A stretch of 64,000 nt of DNA from a virus, in the IMG/VR virus record IMGVR_UViG_3300027779_000011, positions 94,717-158,716 of that record. One strand, 5' to 3'. Below the pieces are notes generated by a model that saw only the letters and a list, made by a program, of their open reading frames with translations, was not told where the DNA came from and searched no databases. The position numbers were made by a program, and so were the translations under genes. Below are positions 1 through 8,935 of this stretch, in pieces (position 1 is the first letter of the stretch; every line of letters starts with the position of its first letter).

Positions 1-2
1 CT

Positions 3-3000
3 TGCGAGGATGATGACGGATATGGGAGATCGGAAAGAAGAAAGAAAATGAAAGATTCCGGTTCTAGTTACTTTGGTACTTCATTCAACTCAGTTATAGG
101 TGGTGGAAAGGAAAACACCATTGTCAACGCAGACCAGTCTTTTGTGGGCGGTGGAGATGAAAATATAATATCGGTATCAAGAAGCTCATCTATACTCGGA
201 GGAGAGAATAATTCGATTGAGCCATATATTATCATCACAGGCCCCTTCGGAACTGGTTTTCACAGGTCATTCTCGATATCCCCAAGTTATGTCTCGGCAA
301 TAGTCGGAGGAAGAGATAACTTCATAATGGCAGACGCAAGCGCATCCACGATTGTAGGAGGTGTTGCGAACACCATAGTTGAATCCGAGGTTGGGTTGCT
401 ATTCGGAAAGGATAATGCATCTCGAAAGACTCCGACAACAGAGGTTGTCACAAGGTTTACTCATACAACAGGTTACGCGGCAAAATCTAATTTATACGGG
501 CAGCACGCTCATGCTTCCGGCGGCTTTTATTCTGCAGGAGGAAGCACATCTAAGAGTGGAGCAAAATACGTTAAGCACACTTCTTCTCAAACAAGAAAGC
601 TGATGGGCTATGAGGATCTTAGCAAAACTTCTGGATTCTTGAGAACCAAGGATGCTTCGTCAGATGTTTTATTGCAAAAAGTAATAAACCAGGACGCCAA
701 AGATATATCCGATGAAAGGGAGTTTGCCGAACAGGTTGGCTCTAAAAAGTCAGATATTATTAAAGCGGGACAGGCAAAGTATATAAGCAAAGTAATGGAG
801 TCTGATCCAGACCCAACAACTGAAAGCATTTGGAGCTCTAACTCTGATATGCACATTGGGTCGGCTCAGACATCTGTTCTAACACTTAGGAGAGAGGTTA
901 CCTTTGGAGACTTTCTTACTCAGATTAACCCTCCGATGCTTTTTGGAGAAGAAACCGAAAAGGTCGGATATGGATTTCAGGAGGTAAAGACATTCTCCAC
1001 TTCTAACTCTGGTCCTAAATTTCTTATATTCACAAGAACCTTAGATAGGGATGAGAAGGGGAGCCATGAGAGCAAGACGTTTGATAGCTGGTATCACTCA
1101 CCCTCCAGCTATTTGAGTGATAGCCAGGGAAATGGCCTGCCTCTAACTGCAGATTATAGTTCTCGCGGTTCAGTCAGCGGCCTTCCTAGGCAGTCAGCAG
1201 AATTCCAATGGCTTCAGATATCTGATGTGCATCTTAATAGGGCGTATAAAATTCCAGCAGTTGGATTTTCTTCTTTCACCTGGGATTGGCTAGAACGCCT
1301 TCTATCTTGGACAGAATCTATGTTCCCAGCTCACCATGGCGTCACTGGAGGAGTAAGGAGTAATGGGGGGCTGAACTTCGAAAAAGTGCTCAAGGGCCTG
1401 ATCCCCTCGGCTAGCGACCCGTACGGAAACCCTATTTCGAGCCATACAGGTGTACCTATTAAGAGAATTACTAACGCGTGGAATGGAGGGTTTTCCCCAT
1501 TAACTGGATTACCCGATCTAAGTGAAGACGGATTGTCGGGGATCGTTGATGGCGTTACTCTGACTGACAGAACAATAAGCCTTGGAGATGACCTAATACT
1601 TCACCCGGTTGGCAAGGGAACGATTATCAGCAAGCTATCTGGAGCAGGTGATGAATATGCAACCCCCCTGACTATTATCATCACTGAGGATATGTTCGAT
1701 GCCGCTGCTGCTGGTGAGGATGGATATTTTTATTCTGCCAATTCAGATGGAACTTATACATTTTATTACAGATGCATAGATATGAAATATGACTTAGGTA
1801 AGGGTTACCCCTCGGAAGCAGATTTTGAGGCTATGGATAGAGTGCGGGTTGGAACCGCCCTCCAGGCTCAGTCTGATCAGGTTAGGACTGCAGATACATT
1901 TGAGATAATGGAGATAGGTCAGGGTTACAATATTGATAAGTTTTATATACCTTTTGAAAATGAAGTTGAGGATGAAGAGGATATTACAAACTCTAGTGAG
2001 TTTGAGCTATTTTTGAGTGATCCTGAGTTTGCACAAGTTTTGGAAGTTGAGCCATTTTCTGTTTGGGCGTTTAGTATTACTGCGGTGGTAACTACACACA
2101 ATACATCTTATGATGATGCAACGATGCATACTGCATTTGGTGGAAACAGGGGGATGCTTAGAACTGCAGTAATGAAGGCATGTGGAGGTATATCATATCC
2201 GGGGCTTCATAGTGGAGAATATGGTGACACAATCGACCTAACATCTGCGGTAGTGTTCTCCAATGATGAGAACGGCTTTGATAAGACCACGTATTCAGAT
2301 GGTGCGCCGTCTTCAGGAGTAAATTCTCCAATTATGGTCAGCGGAACATCTGGAAATTATATGGATAACTATATGGATAACGATGATGACGCCGGGTTTT
2401 ATCTAAAAGTTGATGCGGGATCAACCGCAATTCCGTTTGGTGCAATGTCTTTTGCTCCATCTCATAAGGATTATTTGAGGTTGATAATCGGAACAAGGCA
2501 TCCGTGCAGGGTGGTGGCTAGGGTTGAGCTAACTCAGATATCAGGTATAGAGTCTTTTGTTGAAGACTACGAACTAGTATATCTTAAGTCCCAGGAAGAG
2601 AAGGTGGCTGGGGGCAAGACCCCAACATCTGTTATTGAAAAGGCGATTGACGAAATTAATGATAGCACTATTTTGGAAATAGAGGATTTCGATATACAGG
2701 AAGCTTCTGTTATAGCGAAAGGCAAACAGTTTGCTGACCTAACATCTAAAGAGCTTAAGAAGATTGTCACAATCGTTGATGCGACAAAGGGTGCTTTGAT
2801 AACATCAGATATTGAGTATGATGTACTTACTGTTGATTCTGTAAATGATAGCATAGAGCAGTATGGATTAGACACTGTAACACAGAAAGAGTTAGAGACT
2901 GCCTCGCTAGAAAGCGCAACCCTCGGTACAAGTATGGACACTTCAATTGATAAAGTGTCTCAAGATATCTCTGCAGAAATAGACGCCTCAGTAGAGGCTC

Positions 3001-3071
3001 TCGGGGTTGACTTGAAAACAGATGCCAGCCTCAATGCTTATTTGGATAATAAAAATACTAAGCTATATTAA
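3..3071 (+). CDS. Fibre-like virion protein with YadA-head-like repeats (5' end probably outside window)
   Basis: The frame is open with no stop up to the left window edge, so the gene may begin upstream. The first in-window ATG is at 48, with only a purine-rich run before it (1007 aa from there). The first ~130 residues carry repeats such as SVIGGGKENTI, SFVGGGDENII, SAIVGGRDNFI and STIVGGVANTI. These have the short GG-x-x-N spacing of the beta-roll head of trimeric autotransporter adhesins, which also occurs in phage fibres. Near residue 150 a YGQHAHASGGF segment resembles the AHASG/Peptidase_G2-like region of tail proteins. The rest is unrecognised; the last ~150 residues are acidic and helix-rich. 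The likely role is a trimeric tail or fibre component for host contact. It closes a structural module and is followed by a replication cluster. The repeats are seen in the sequence; trimerisation and role are inferred. Confidence 0.7.
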   Translation, partial: CEDDDGYGRSERRKKMKDSGSSYFGTSFNSVIGGGKENTIVNADQSFVGGGDENIISVSRSSSILGGENNSIEPYIIITGPFGTGFHRSFSISPSYVSAIVGGRDNFIMADASASTIVGGVANTIVESEVGLLFGKDNASRKTPTTEVVTRFTHTTGYAAKSNLYGQHAHASGGFYSAGGSTSKSGAKYVKHTSSQTRKLMGYEDLSKTSGFLRTKDASSDVLLQKVINQDAKDISDEREFAEQVGSKKSDIIKAGQAKYISKVMESDPDPTTESIWSSNSDMHIGSAQTSVLTLRREVTFGDFLTQINPPMLFGEETEKVGYGFQEVKTFSTSNSGPKFLIFTRTLDRDEKGSHESKTFDSWYHSPSSYLSDSQGNGLPLTADYSSRGSVSGLPRQSAEFQWLQISDVHLNRAYKIPAVGFSSFTWDWLERLLSWTESMFPAHHGVTGGVRSNGGLNFEKVLKGLIPSASDPYGNPISSHTGVPIKRITNAWNGGFSPLTGLPDLSEDGLSGIVDGVTLTDRTISLGDDLILHPVGKGTIISKLSGAGDEYATPLTIIITEDMFDAAAAGEDGYFYSANSDGTYTFYYRCIDMKYDLGKGYPSEADFEAMDRVRVGTALQAQSDQVRTADTFEIMEIGQGYNIDKFYIPFENEVEDEEDITNSSEFELFLSDPEFAQVLEVEPFSVWAFSITAVVTTHNTSYDDATMHTAFGGNRGMLRTAVMKACGGISYPGLHSGEYGDTIDLTSAVVFSNDENGFDKTTYSDGAPSSGVNSPIMVSGTSGNYMDNYMDNDDDAGFYLKVDAGSTAIPFGAMSFAPSHKDYLRLIIGTRHPCRVVARVELTQISGIESFVEDYELVYLKSQEEKVAGGKTPTSVIEKAIDEINDSTILEIEDFDIQEASVIAKGKQFADLTSKELKKIVTIVDATKGALITSDIEYDVLTVDSVNDSIEQYGLDTVTQKELETASLESATLGTSMDTSIDKVSQDISAEIDASVEALGVDLKTDASLNAYLDNKNTKLY

Positions 3072-3106
3072 ATTATAATTTTACAATTAGCCTTTTTATT
3101 CTATCG

Positions 3107-3112
3107 TATAAT
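3107..3112 (+). promoter_or_regulatory. Candidate -10 element TATAAT
   Basis: A perfect TATAAT inside GTATAATTG lies in the 40-base gap after the fibre gene and directly before the next reading frame. No convincing -35 is seen at 16-18 bases. The first usable start codons (TTG 3112, GTG 3118) overlap or nearly touch it, so any transcript would have almost no leader. A similar GTATAATT context is found at 20021, 26218 and 31193. Confidence 0.35.
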
Positions 3113-3462
3113 TGTGGGTGGCTACTTTGGATGCATACTTGATACTCGGATGTAATGGAAATATTGACCCCGATGGGTTTTTATATTGTTCGGAAACATG
3201 CAACATTGTTATAGACCTGGCGGAGCCAGTATTCATTGGAGATGACAATCTTTTGGATTTTTTAGATGAAACGTGCAGGCTATTTGACAATCCAGAGTAT
3301 AATTATAACGCTTGTATAAATATGATAACGATGCTATATCGAGACTACGAGTGTTTCGATGAGGATTTCTTGCACAAGCTTCAGTTTTATTTCAGAAACC
3401 ATCGAAGTTGCGGTGTATATATAATGTTAATGACAAAGGAGGATTTTGATAATGTCAGATAA
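3112..3462 (+). CDS. Small acidic protein of unknown function
   Basis: About 116 aa, acidic and cysteine-containing, with no recognised family. There is no ATG start: the frame opens at TTG 3112, with GTG 3118 and TTG 3127 as alternatives. No Shine-Dalgarno sequence is visible and TATAAT overlaps the start, so the true start is uncertain. The 3' end overlaps the next gene (ATG 3452) by 11 bases, which suggests translational coupling. It is the first gene of the cluster that leads into FtsK, primase and SbcCD, so a DNA-metabolism or early role is possible but not shown. Confidence 0.5.
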   Translation: MWVATLDAYLILGCNGNIDPDGFLYCSETCNIVIDLAEPVFIGDDNLLDFLDETCRLFDNPEYNYNACINMITMLYRDYECFDEDFLHKLQFYFRNHRSCGVYIMLMTKEDFDNVR

Positions 3463-3802
3463 AGTTTCACTTCCGGGGGGATCTAAGTACTTGGATTCGA
3501 AGAAAAGAACGGCTAAGGATAAGATAACTGACGCGTTTGATGGCTTTAAGTCTTTGCTTTCGGATAAGACTCATCCGGATAACCAGACTACTGCTTATCA
3601 TAATAATGTCGTATCTATCCTAAACCGCCTCCTTGTATCTGCAGATGAGTTGGATGACTCAAACCCAGGCGAGGGTATCTTTGGGCTAATAATTTTAAGC
3701 CTAAGGTCCTCTCTGAAGTTAAAAGATGAAATCATAAAGGTAGAGGTCGAAAATAGGGAGCTCAGGATTGAGATAGAAAAGCTTAAAAAAAGAAATAGTT
3801 AA
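3452..3802 (+). CDS. Unknown 116-aa protein with C-terminal coiled coil
   Basis: The ATG at 3452 is chosen because AAAGGAGG (3435-3442) sits nine bases upstream; an in-frame TTG at 3446 would lie too close to it. The last ~30 residues (KLKDEIIKVEVENRELRIEIEKLKKRNS region) form a leucine-heptad coiled coil, which points to a dimer. The N-terminal half is charged and lacks recognised motifs. The stop overlaps the next start (TAATG), as is common in this cluster. Confidence 0.7.
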   Translation: MSDKVSLPGGSKYLDSKKRTAKDKITDAFDGFKSLLSDKTHPDNQTTAYHNNVVSILNRLLVSADELDDSNPGEGIFGLIILSLRSSLKLKDEIIKVEVENRELRIEIEKLKKRNS

Positions 3803-3981
3803 TGCAGGATAATATAAAAAATAAACTCATAAGGAAGATTTCCGAAATGTCTAAAAAGATTAGGGGCGTTGAGGATTTTTCTAAAAAAGTTGGAGTTAGC
3901 ACAGATAGTGATGTCTACTATGCTTCTTTGAGGTCATATAAGGCAGCCCTTGAGGACATATTGCACAGTATAAAGGAGTAA
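3802..3981 (+). CDS. Small 59-aa protein of unknown function
   Basis: A 59-codon ORF fills the gap exactly between its two neighbours. Its ATG overlaps the previous TAA (TAATG) and its TAA ends one base before the FtsK ATG. Its own 3' end (AAAGGAG) supplies the Shine-Dalgarno for FtsK. The product is basic at the N-terminus and helical (MQDNIKNKLIRKISEMSKKI...), with AT-rich codon use like its neighbours. No family is recognised. It is probably real because of the junctions and fit. Confidence 0.55.
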   Translation: MQDNIKNKLIRKISEMSKKIRGVEDFSKKVGVSTDSDVYYASLRSYKAALEDILHSIKE

Positions 3982-3982
3982 A

Positions 3983-5074
3983 ATGCTTGTTGAAAAAGTA
4001 GTTGATATATTTGAAACTAGAAAAGAAGAAAGGATGTTTCATGTTCTGAGGTCCTTTGGAGTGGCATGTGATGCCATTTCTTTAAACGAAAAGGAATATT
4101 TTGATATTTATGACATAAGGTTGTCCAGGGGTGTGAAACATTCTAAACTAGAAAAGCTATTGGTTGATATCGGACTCTCTATATCCGCCCACTGCACACC
4201 AAAGGGCTCTGCTGTTATGAGGGACGGCATATACAGAATAGAGGTACAGACCAAGGAGATTGACAGCCCTACGTTTTCAGATATATACAGTAGAATGAAT
4301 CGTAATTTGTATATGCCGATTAGTCTTGGTACTACAATTTCTGGTGATTATCTGGTTAAAGATTTAAATAGCCTTCCGAATCTTTTAATCGCGGGGATTC
4401 CAGGCTCTGGAAAGAGTATGATGCTACACTCAATAATATTGAGTTTAATGTCAAAAAATTGTGACATACATCTGGCTGATCCCAAGATGGTTGAATTTGG
4501 AATGTATGAAAGAATGAGTTCCGTATCCTCTGTGGAAAACTCAGTAGAAGACATATCAGAGAGGATCGAGGCTATAAGGCAAGAGATGGATGCGAGGTTT
4601 ATATTATTGAAAAAATATGGATGCAGAAACGTTCATGAGTTTAATGATAGAGGTTCTAAAAAACATATGAAGCCTATTGTTTTGATTATCGATGAGTGGG
4701 CGGATATCTTCCTACAGGATAAAAAGATAGAAAAGCCTCTGTGTTTTATAGCACAAAAAGGTCGCGCTGCTGGTGTATCAATTGTGTTGGCAACACAGAG
4801 GCCATCCTCCAATGTGATATCTGGGCTGATAAAGGCAAACTTTTCTGGTAGGATAGCATTAAAGACCACTTCTGCGATAGACAGCAGGGTTATTTTAGAT
4901 AGAACTGGTGCGGAGAAAATTCTTGATATAGGAACTGGTATATATGTTGATCACACAACTCCATCGCCAGTTATGTTCAGGTCTCCATATATAGAGAGTA
5001 TTCCGCTAGAGATAGAGAGATGTGGGTATGATGACGGATGTAATAAACCATTTTGGAAAAAGTTCTGGACTTGA
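3983..5074 (+). CDS. FtsK/SpoIIIE-family DNA translocase ATPase
   Basis: A 363-aa motor-only FtsK/SpoIIIE homologue. Residues ~48-95 (SRGVKHSKLEKLLVDIGL...) match the FtsK alpha domain. The RecA-fold motor follows, with Walker A GIPGSGKS (138-145), the family-specific ADPKMVEF (165-172), Walker B VLIIDEWAD (233-241), and the signature QKGRAAGVSIVLATQRPSS (258-276) then SRVILD. FtsK pumps double-stranded DNA using ATP. The N-terminal membrane domain and the C-terminal gamma (sequence-reading) domain of cellular FtsK are absent, so this is a soluble, probably hexameric pump. It lies directly upstream of the primase zinc domain and SbcCD. Plausible roles are moving DNA during recombination or replication-fork processing. 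Family membership is firm; the role is inferred. Confidence 0.93.
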   Translation: MLVEKVVDIFETRKEERMFHVLRSFGVACDAISLNEKEYFDIYDIRLSRGVKHSKLEKLLVDIGLSISAHCTPKGSAVMRDGIYRIEVQTKEIDSPTFSDIYSRMNRNLYMPISLGTTISGDYLVKDLNSLPNLLIAGIPGSGKSMMLHSIILSLMSKNCDIHLADPKMVEFGMYERMSSVSSVENSVEDISERIEAIRQEMDARFILLKKYGCRNVHEFNDRGSKKHMKPIVLIIDEWADIFLQDKKIEKPLCFIAQKGRAAGVSIVLATQRPSSNVISGLIKANFSGRIALKTTSAIDSRVILDRTGAEKILDIGTGIYVDHTTPSPVMFRSPYIESIPLEIERCGYDDGCNKPFWKKFWT

Positions 5075-5076
5075 TT

Positions 5077-5616
5077 ATGAAAAGAGCTTCGAAGCAAGAC
5101 ATTTTAGATAACATAAGTATAAAAGACATAGCCCGTGAGAACTCCATTGGTCTTGAGTCTATTCTTAGTGGGAACTTTACGCACCGATGCCGGTGCCCGT
5201 CAAAGGATCATAAGCATGGTCTTGAGAGAACAAGCTCACTATACATTGATTCTGTTAATAATAATTTTTACTGCTTTGGCTGCACTTCATCATCAAACGT
5301 AATAGACTTTCATATGCTATGTAAGGATGTTACTTTTTCGGACGCAATCTTGGAACTTGGGAAAAGGATCGATGTAGAGTTAATAAAGCCAAGAAAGTTT
5401 CACATAGTAAAAAATAACTTTTCTATATTTGTTGAAATTTCAAAAGCAATAAGGGGTTATATAATGTCCAATAAGAAAGACATGCTGTGGGTAGACAAGC
5501 TATGCGAGAGGGTTGATCTGTACTATGAAAAAATTGGCTACGAGGACATACTCTCCGCTAGAAAAATACTATCGAATGTTAAAGATGCAATATCAAAAAG
5601 GGAGGGTCTAAGATGA
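5077..5616 (+). CDS. Primase zinc-binding (CHC2) domain protein; N-terminal part of a split DnaG
   Basis: 179 aa from ATG 5077, three bases after the FtsK stop; an upstream in-frame TTG (5053) lies inside FtsK and is less likely. Residues ~37-75 form the DnaG-type CHC2 zinc ribbon. C38/C40 and H45 in RCRCPSKDH and C66/C69 in YCFGCTSSSNVIDF match the Cys-His...Cys-Cys layout and the YCFGC hallmark. In DnaG this module recognises the template start site. No Toprim domain follows; the catalytic half is encoded separately at 29965-30714. The C-terminal ~100 residues are helical and unrecognised, and may dock to the helicase or the catalytic subunit. The 3' end overlaps sbcD by four bases (ATGA). 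Confidence 0.88.
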   Translation: MKRASKQDILDNISIKDIARENSIGLESILSGNFTHRCRCPSKDHKHGLERTSSLYIDSVNNNFYCFGCTSSSNVIDFHMLCKDVTFSDAILELGKRIDVELIKPRKFHIVKNNFSIFVEISKAIRGYIMSNKKDMLWVDKLCERVDLYYEKIGYEDILSARKILSNVKDAISKREGLR

Positions 5617-6788
5617 GGGTCGTTATTTGCGGAGACAGTCATATAGGCGCAACGTTTGGGCTGGGCAAATCCAATGGGTCTGGTGGAAATACAAGGGTTG
5701 ATGATTATGAAAAAAGTCTTAATTATATTGTAGATTACTGTATATCAGAAGGTGTTGACGCATTTGTTCAAACCGGAGACATGTTCGAGTCAAGGTCACC
5801 CTCTCCAGAGCATATGGATATTGTTGATAGCGCTCTTAAGAAGTTGTCTGATGCAAATATAACAAGCGTAGTTATAATGGGTAATCACGATTATAGAAGG
5901 TCTGGAGATTCGTTCACTAGCGCAATATCTTCATTGCCGGCAAAAAACTATCCAAACGTTAGGCTAGTTCTTGAGCCTCAAAACATTCTAATATCAAATG
6001 ACTTAGGAGAGGGCGTGAATGTAGTTCTTATTCCATATAGGGATAGAAGGATGTATGATGGTGAAAACATAAGAGAGCAGTCTCAAAATTATAATATTCA
6101 CATTAAGTCAATTATTGATTCGATATCGAATAAGCATCCAATAATGTCGGTCGGCCACAATTTCTTTTACGAGGGAAGCTATAACGACTATGGCGGAACT
6201 GAGATATTAGCGGGGGTAAATGTTTTTTCAGACTGCAATCTTGCTGTCATGGGCCACCTGCATACTTTTAGAGAGCTTTCGTGTAAAAGCACAAAGGCTA
6301 TATATATTGGCTCCATGGAGAAGGTCAACTTTGGTGATGAGAATATAGATAAGTTTTTCATAGACTACTGCTCTAAGGGGGATATCGCTAGATATAAAAA
6401 GGTACCAGCACGAGAGCTGCTGTCTATTGACATAGACTTGCGTGACTGTGATGTATCAAATATAAATACCTCTATCGAAGAAAGGCTGAAGTCTTTAAAT
6501 GTGGATAATAAGATAGTAAAAATAAAAACAACAATAAGTGAGCAATTACTGTCATCTATAAACAAAAATTCTATAGAGAAGATGGCGTATTCCTTTGGGG
6601 CGTTTGTAGTATCAAGAGTTGCGATAGAGACCATAGCCTCTAGGATTGTTAGAGATACTTCGATACTTTCCAAAAATGATGATTTTTCAATGTTCAAAGC
6701 CTTTGTTGAGGCTCAGAGTTTAGGTAAAAGGACAAAAGAAAGTATTTTGTCCGAGGCTAAAATAATTATGAATGATAAGGATGGTTAA
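5613..6788 (+). CDS. sbcD: SbcD/Mre11-type exonuclease subunit
   Basis: A 391-aa calcineurin-like phosphoesterase of the SbcD/Mre11/T4 gp47 family. The metal ligands are in order: GDSHIG (D8, H10), QTGDMFE (D56), MGNHDYR (N91, H92), VGHNFF (~residue 177) and MGHLHTF (~212-216), followed by the YIGSMEKVNFGDE capping motif. With SbcC it forms an ATP-dependent nuclease that trims DNA ends and cuts hairpins; in T4 the homologue makes the 3' tails used for recombination-dependent replication. It overlaps the primase zinc-domain gene (ATGA) and sbcC (TAATG), so the subunits are translationally coupled. The length is typical of SbcD. Confidence 0.95.
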   Translation: MRVVICGDSHIGATFGLGKSNGSGGNTRVDDYEKSLNYIVDYCISEGVDAFVQTGDMFESRSPSPEHMDIVDSALKKLSDANITSVVIMGNHDYRRSGDSFTSAISSLPAKNYPNVRLVLEPQNILISNDLGEGVNVVLIPYRDRRMYDGENIREQSQNYNIHIKSIIDSISNKHPIMSVGHNFFYEGSYNDYGGTEILAGVNVFSDCNLAVMGHLHTFRELSCKSTKAIYIGSMEKVNFGDENIDKFFIDYCSKGDIARYKKVPARELLSIDIDLRDCDVSNINTSIEERLKSLNVDNKIVKIKTTISEQLLSSINKNSIEKMAYSFGAFVVSRVAIETIASRIVRDTSILSKNDDFSMFKAFVEAQSLGKRTKESILSEAKIIMNDKDG

Positions 6789-8893
6789 TGCTTCCAATAA
6801 AACTAAAACTAGAAAACTTTTTTTCACATAGAAATTGCTCTGTTGATTTTTCAAAATTCGAATCAGCATTATTATTAGGCAACACTGAAGGTGACTATAC
6901 CAAATCTAATGGATCTGGTAAAAGTGCGGTGTTCGAAGGAATATTGTGGTGTCTGTTTAACAAGTCTAGAGCATCGATGATGGATGATATAGTCCTATGG
7001 GGAGAAACTCACTGTTCTGCTACATTTGATTTTTCAAAGTCTGGGTACTCATACAGGGTAAAGAGATCTAGGAATAAAATAAACTCGACATCTTTGGTTG
7101 AGTTTTATAAATTAAATGAAAAAGATGAATGGCAGAATATATCTGGCTCGACCTCTGGAGATACTTCTAAGAAAATTCAAGATACTATAAAGCTTGATTC
7201 TAAGACTTTTACAAATTCAATATACTTTAGGCAAAACGATATATCTGAATTTGCAGAGTCTGAGCCGTCAAAGCGAAAAGAAATTTTGAAGTCGATAATA
7301 GATATATCCAAATGGGATGAGTATGAAAAAAGCGCTAAAAAAGAAATAAGGAGTATAAGTAGTGAGTGTAAGATTCTGGAGGCAAAGTCAGAGGGCCTTG
7401 CTGAAGATGAAGAGGCCTTATCCTGTCTTGGCGAAGACCTCTTACTCATATCTATGTCTCTGGATGAAAAAAGCAGCAAAGCAGATCAGCTTAGAGAGAC
7501 TATAGAGAATAATAATGTGGAATACTTAGCCATGAAAAAAACTCTAGATACTGATTCTTACGATTCTATAGTCGACAATATTGAAAAGCTGAAGAGCAAT
7601 GGAAGGAATGGCAGTGAAAAGTTATCTCTAGCCTTAGATCAGATATCCAAAATAGAGTTAGACTTAGTGGGTGCGAAAAAAACACTTAACAGGAAGAGCA
7701 ATGAGATTATATCTATAGTTATTTCTGATAAAAATCAAAATTATCTTGATGATATTAATAAAGATATTTTGAAATGCAAAACAGATATATCTTTATCAAA
7801 AGAGATGATTAACAAAATAAACTTAAACGATCTAAATAATGATAATTGTGATTTCTGTGGTCAGGATATATCGAGAGGCCTCCACGATAAAATTTTGCAC
7901 GATAATAGTGTTAAAATAAACAAATATAATGATGCCATAGAGATATCAGAGGGAGAGCTTGTATTGCTAGAATCTGATAAAAAAGACTGTAAAGAGAATA
8001 TATTAAAAATACGAAGACTGGGACAGTTGAATAGTGAATTATCTCCAGCAAAAAAAGAAGTAGAGATATTGAGATCTAGAAAAAATACTCTTGATAATGA
8101 CAAGGAATCTTTAGGACTAGTTTTGAGCAATACGAGAGCGGAACTAAGTGTGCTAAAAGATTCCTTGAATATGCTGAAGGATGATAATTTTAAAGCCCTA
8201 AGGGAAAGGTCGGCTTCGATGAAGCAGCGGTATTCTGATTTGCGTAATATTATAAATCAAGAGCATCAAGAGGTTGGTGCGCTTAAGCAAAAGATATCTA
8301 TAACACAGGATATTTTGGAGCAGAAAAGAAAAAGTAGGGAAGACTTGCTTGAGAGAAAGAAACGAATACAGCTATTTGAAAGACTGTCAAAGTTTTTTGG
8401 AAAAAATGGAATACAGACTATTCTTTTAGACGCAGTAATAGAAGATCTGGAAAAGAGTGCTAATAATATTTTATCATCAATCTGCAATGAGCCCTCGGCT
8501 ATAATGTTAGATACACAAAGAGTCGGATCAGACGGAATATCAATAATAGAAACTTTAGATCTGAGGGTCAGGCGGGATAGCGTTATACAAAATTTTAAGT
8601 CACTCAGCGGAGGTGAGCAGTTTAGGATATCTCTCGCACTAAGAATAGCGCTAAGTGAGATGTCAAGCCTTCATGGTGGCTCAAGCCTCGAAATGTTGCT
8701 TCTTGATGAGATAAACTCCCCATTGGACAAGCATGGAACAGAGACATTATTTTTGAGCGTAATAAAGTCTTTAGAAAAGAAATATAAGATTTTAATAATA
8801 ACTCATGATGACTCTCTAAAAGAAAAGTTTGATAACATATTAAATGTTACAAAAGTTAACGGAGAGAGTATTGTTGAGTTCACAACAAGGTAA
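6788..8893 (+). CDS. sbcC: SbcC/Rad50-type ATPase subunit
   Basis: A 701-aa SMC-like ATPase, the partner of the adjacent SbcD. The N-terminal half-motor has LKLENFFSH and a Walker A ending SNGSGKS (~residues 40-46), with a Q-loop in YFRQNDISEF. Long coiled coils flank the zinc hook at C354-D-F-C357 (CDFCGQ). The C-terminal motor has the ABC signature SLSGGEQ (605-611), Walker B EMLLLDE (D640, E641) and ILIITHDD. At 701 aa the arms are shorter than in bacterial SbcC (~1050 aa) but longer than in T4 gp46 (~560 aa). The known role is gating the nuclease for DNA-end resection. The start ATG overlaps the sbcD stop. Confidence 0.95.
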   Translation: MLPIKLKLENFFSHRNCSVDFSKFESALLLGNTEGDYTKSNGSGKSAVFEGILWCLFNKSRASMMDDIVLWGETHCSATFDFSKSGYSYRVKRSRNKINSTSLVEFYKLNEKDEWQNISGSTSGDTSKKIQDTIKLDSKTFTNSIYFRQNDISEFAESEPSKRKEILKSIIDISKWDEYEKSAKKEIRSISSECKILEAKSEGLAEDEEALSCLGEDLLLISMSLDEKSSKADQLRETIENNNVEYLAMKKTLDTDSYDSIVDNIEKLKSNGRNGSEKLSLALDQISKIELDLVGAKKTLNRKSNEIISIVISDKNQNYLDDINKDILKCKTDISLSKEMINKINLNDLNNDNCDFCGQDISRGLHDKILHDNSVKINKYNDAIEISEGELVLLESDKKDCKENILKIRRLGQLNSELSPAKKEVEILRSRKNTLDNDKESLGLVLSNTRAELSVLKDSLNMLKDDNFKALRERSASMKQRYSDLRNIINQEHQEVGALKQKISITQDILEQKRKSREDLLERKKRIQLFERLSKFFGKNGIQTILLDAVIEDLEKSANNILSSICNEPSAIMLDTQRVGSDGISIIETLDLRVRRDSVIQNFKSLSGGEQFRISLALRIALSEMSSLHGGSSLEMLLLDEINSPLDKHGTETLFLSVIKSLEKKYKILIITHDDSLKEKFDNILNVTKVNGESIVEFTTR

Positions 8894-8935
8894 TAATTAT
8901 ATATTTATTAAAATGATATATTTTTGGAGTGAAAT

